A DNA stretch of 6,257 nt, taken from assembly GCA_001872995.1 (NCBI GenBank), contig MNXO01000079.1:1-6257 (forward strand), given 5' to 3'. The notes beneath the pieces are model-generated. The model was not told the DNA's origin, ran no database searches, and saw nothing but the letters and a program-made list of their open reading frames with translations. The position numbers and the translations under genes were made by a program. This document shows, piece by piece, positions 5,673 to 6,257 of the stretch (position 1 is the stretch's first letter; each line of letters begins with the position of its first letter). The DNA comes from Bacteroidetes bacterium CG2_30_32_10. GTDB taxonomy: Bacteria; Bacteroidota; Bacteroidia; Bacteroidales; CG2-30-32-10.

Positions 5673-6257
5673 TTAGTTAATTTTCTTAACGATTAATGAA
5701 GAATTAGTGCCGCCAAAACCAAAAGAGTTAGATAGAAAAATATTTACTTTTTTATCAATAGTTTTAGAAGCAATATTTAATTTAGCAGAATATTCATCAG
5801 GGTTTTCAAAGTTTATATTTGGTGCAATAAAGGAATTTTGAGCCATCAACATAGAATAAACAATTTCGCTTGCTCCAGCCATCCAACACTCGTGTCCGGT
5901 CATCGATTTAGTAGAACTAACAAAAGGTTTCACATTTTGAAAAACATTATTTATAGCAATAGCTTCGGACATATCGCCATGATGTGTAGATGTTGCATGT
6001 GCATTGATATAATCAATATCATTGGTAATTAAATTTCCATCTTTTAAAGCCATTTCCATTGCACGTTCTAATCCAATCACATTAGATTGGGAAATATGCT
6101 CTCCATTTGAAGAAAAACCGTAACCAATAATTTCTCCCAAAATAGGAGCACCTCTTTTAATAGCAGAATCATAGCTTTCAATAACAATTGAAGCAGCACC
6201 TCCGCTTGGCACTAAACCATCTCTATCTCTATCAAAGGGACGTGATGCTTTAGTAGG
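5673..6257 (-). CDS. FabF-like beta-ketoacyl-ACP synthase, C-terminal half (N-terminus outside window)
   Basis: The frame is open from the right edge, so no start is in view; a GTG at 6212 is internal because family residues continue upstream (ASRPFDRDRDG, typical of KAS II). The visible 194 residues are about half of a normal ketosynthase. Both catalytic histidines are present: NAHATST (H87 of the visible part) and KSMTGH (K117, H122). The catalytic cysteine lies in the missing half. FGFGGTNSSLIV (179-190) is the usual glycine-rich C-terminal block. The histidine loop reads GHECWMAGASE rather than FabF's GHLLGAAG, a form I associate with ketosynthases of flexirubin/aryl-polyene-type clusters. 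It condenses acyl-ACP with malonyl-ACP. It is followed 53 bases later by the ACP gene on the same strand. Confidence 0.92.
   Translation of the reverse strand, partial: PTKASRPFDRDRDGLVPSGGAASIVIESYDSAIKRGAPILGEIIGYGFSSNGEHISQSNVIGLERAMEMALKDGNLITNDIDYINAHATSTHHGDMSEAIAINNVFQNVKPFVSSTKSMTGHECWMAGASEIVYSMLMAQNSFIAPNINFENPDEYSAKLNIASKTIDKKVNIFLSNSFGFGGTNSSLIVKKIN

Noticed and set aside
5838..6032. Plus-strand 64-codon ORF opposite the ketosynthase
   Set aside because: It is antisense to the active-site histidine region of the ketosynthase; His/Cys-rich only by complementarity.
6210..6212. GTG as the start of the ketosynthase
   Set aside because: The frame continues upstream with conserved KAS II residues (ASRPFDRDRDG), so the true start is outside the window.

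Overview
The window is AT-rich, and every supportable gene reads on the minus strand. The organism is most likely a member of the Bacteroidota. The reasons are the AT-rich code, A-rich leaders with few strong Shine-Dalgarno sites, a Bacteroidota-type -7 box (TACATTTG), a large periplasmic two-component-regulator propeller protein, and a KS / ACP / LpxL-like acyltransferase / dehydratase cluster of the aryl-polyene and flexirubin kind. The species cannot be named from this sequence.

Right part (2675-6257), read from high to low coordinates, is five genes of one probable operon: the C-terminal half of a FabF-like beta-ketoacyl synthase cut by the window edge, an acyl carrier protein, an LpxL/HtrB-like lipid acyltransferase, a B12-binding-type radical SAM enzyme, and a small hotdog-fold 3-hydroxyacyl-ACP dehydratase-like protein. 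The last three are tightly packed: the acyltransferase stop and the radical SAM start share one base (TAATG), and the radical SAM gene overlaps the dehydratase by 19 bases. The likely logic is that KS, ACP and dehydratase build an unsaturated ACP-bound chain, the LpxL-like enzyme moves an acyl group onto a membrane lipid, and the radical SAM enzyme modifies the product or a precursor, perhaps by methylation. More cluster genes should lie beyond the right edge.

Middle part (2520-2674) is a 155-base AT-rich gap that ends the biosynthetic operon and carries the upstream region of the next gene. It holds short inverted repeats but no convincing terminator or full promoter.

Left part (1-2519) is one long open frame that runs off the left edge. 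It encodes the N-terminal 839 residues of a sensor-like protein: a signal peptide with a possible lipid-attachment cysteine, a Pro-Lys-Val-rich linker, 12 clear and one weak propeller blades with a basic repeat of 42 codons (126 bases), and the start of a Y_Y_Y domain. The output domain is outside the window.

Most noteworthy: the radical SAM gene sitting inside a polyene-type lipid cluster, a dehydratase that lacks the usual HFPG histidine motif, a perfect A AAA AAG slippery heptamer where a -1 shift would fuse the radical SAM protein to the dehydratase, and G-tracts of 8 and 7 in the propeller gene of this AT-rich DNA.
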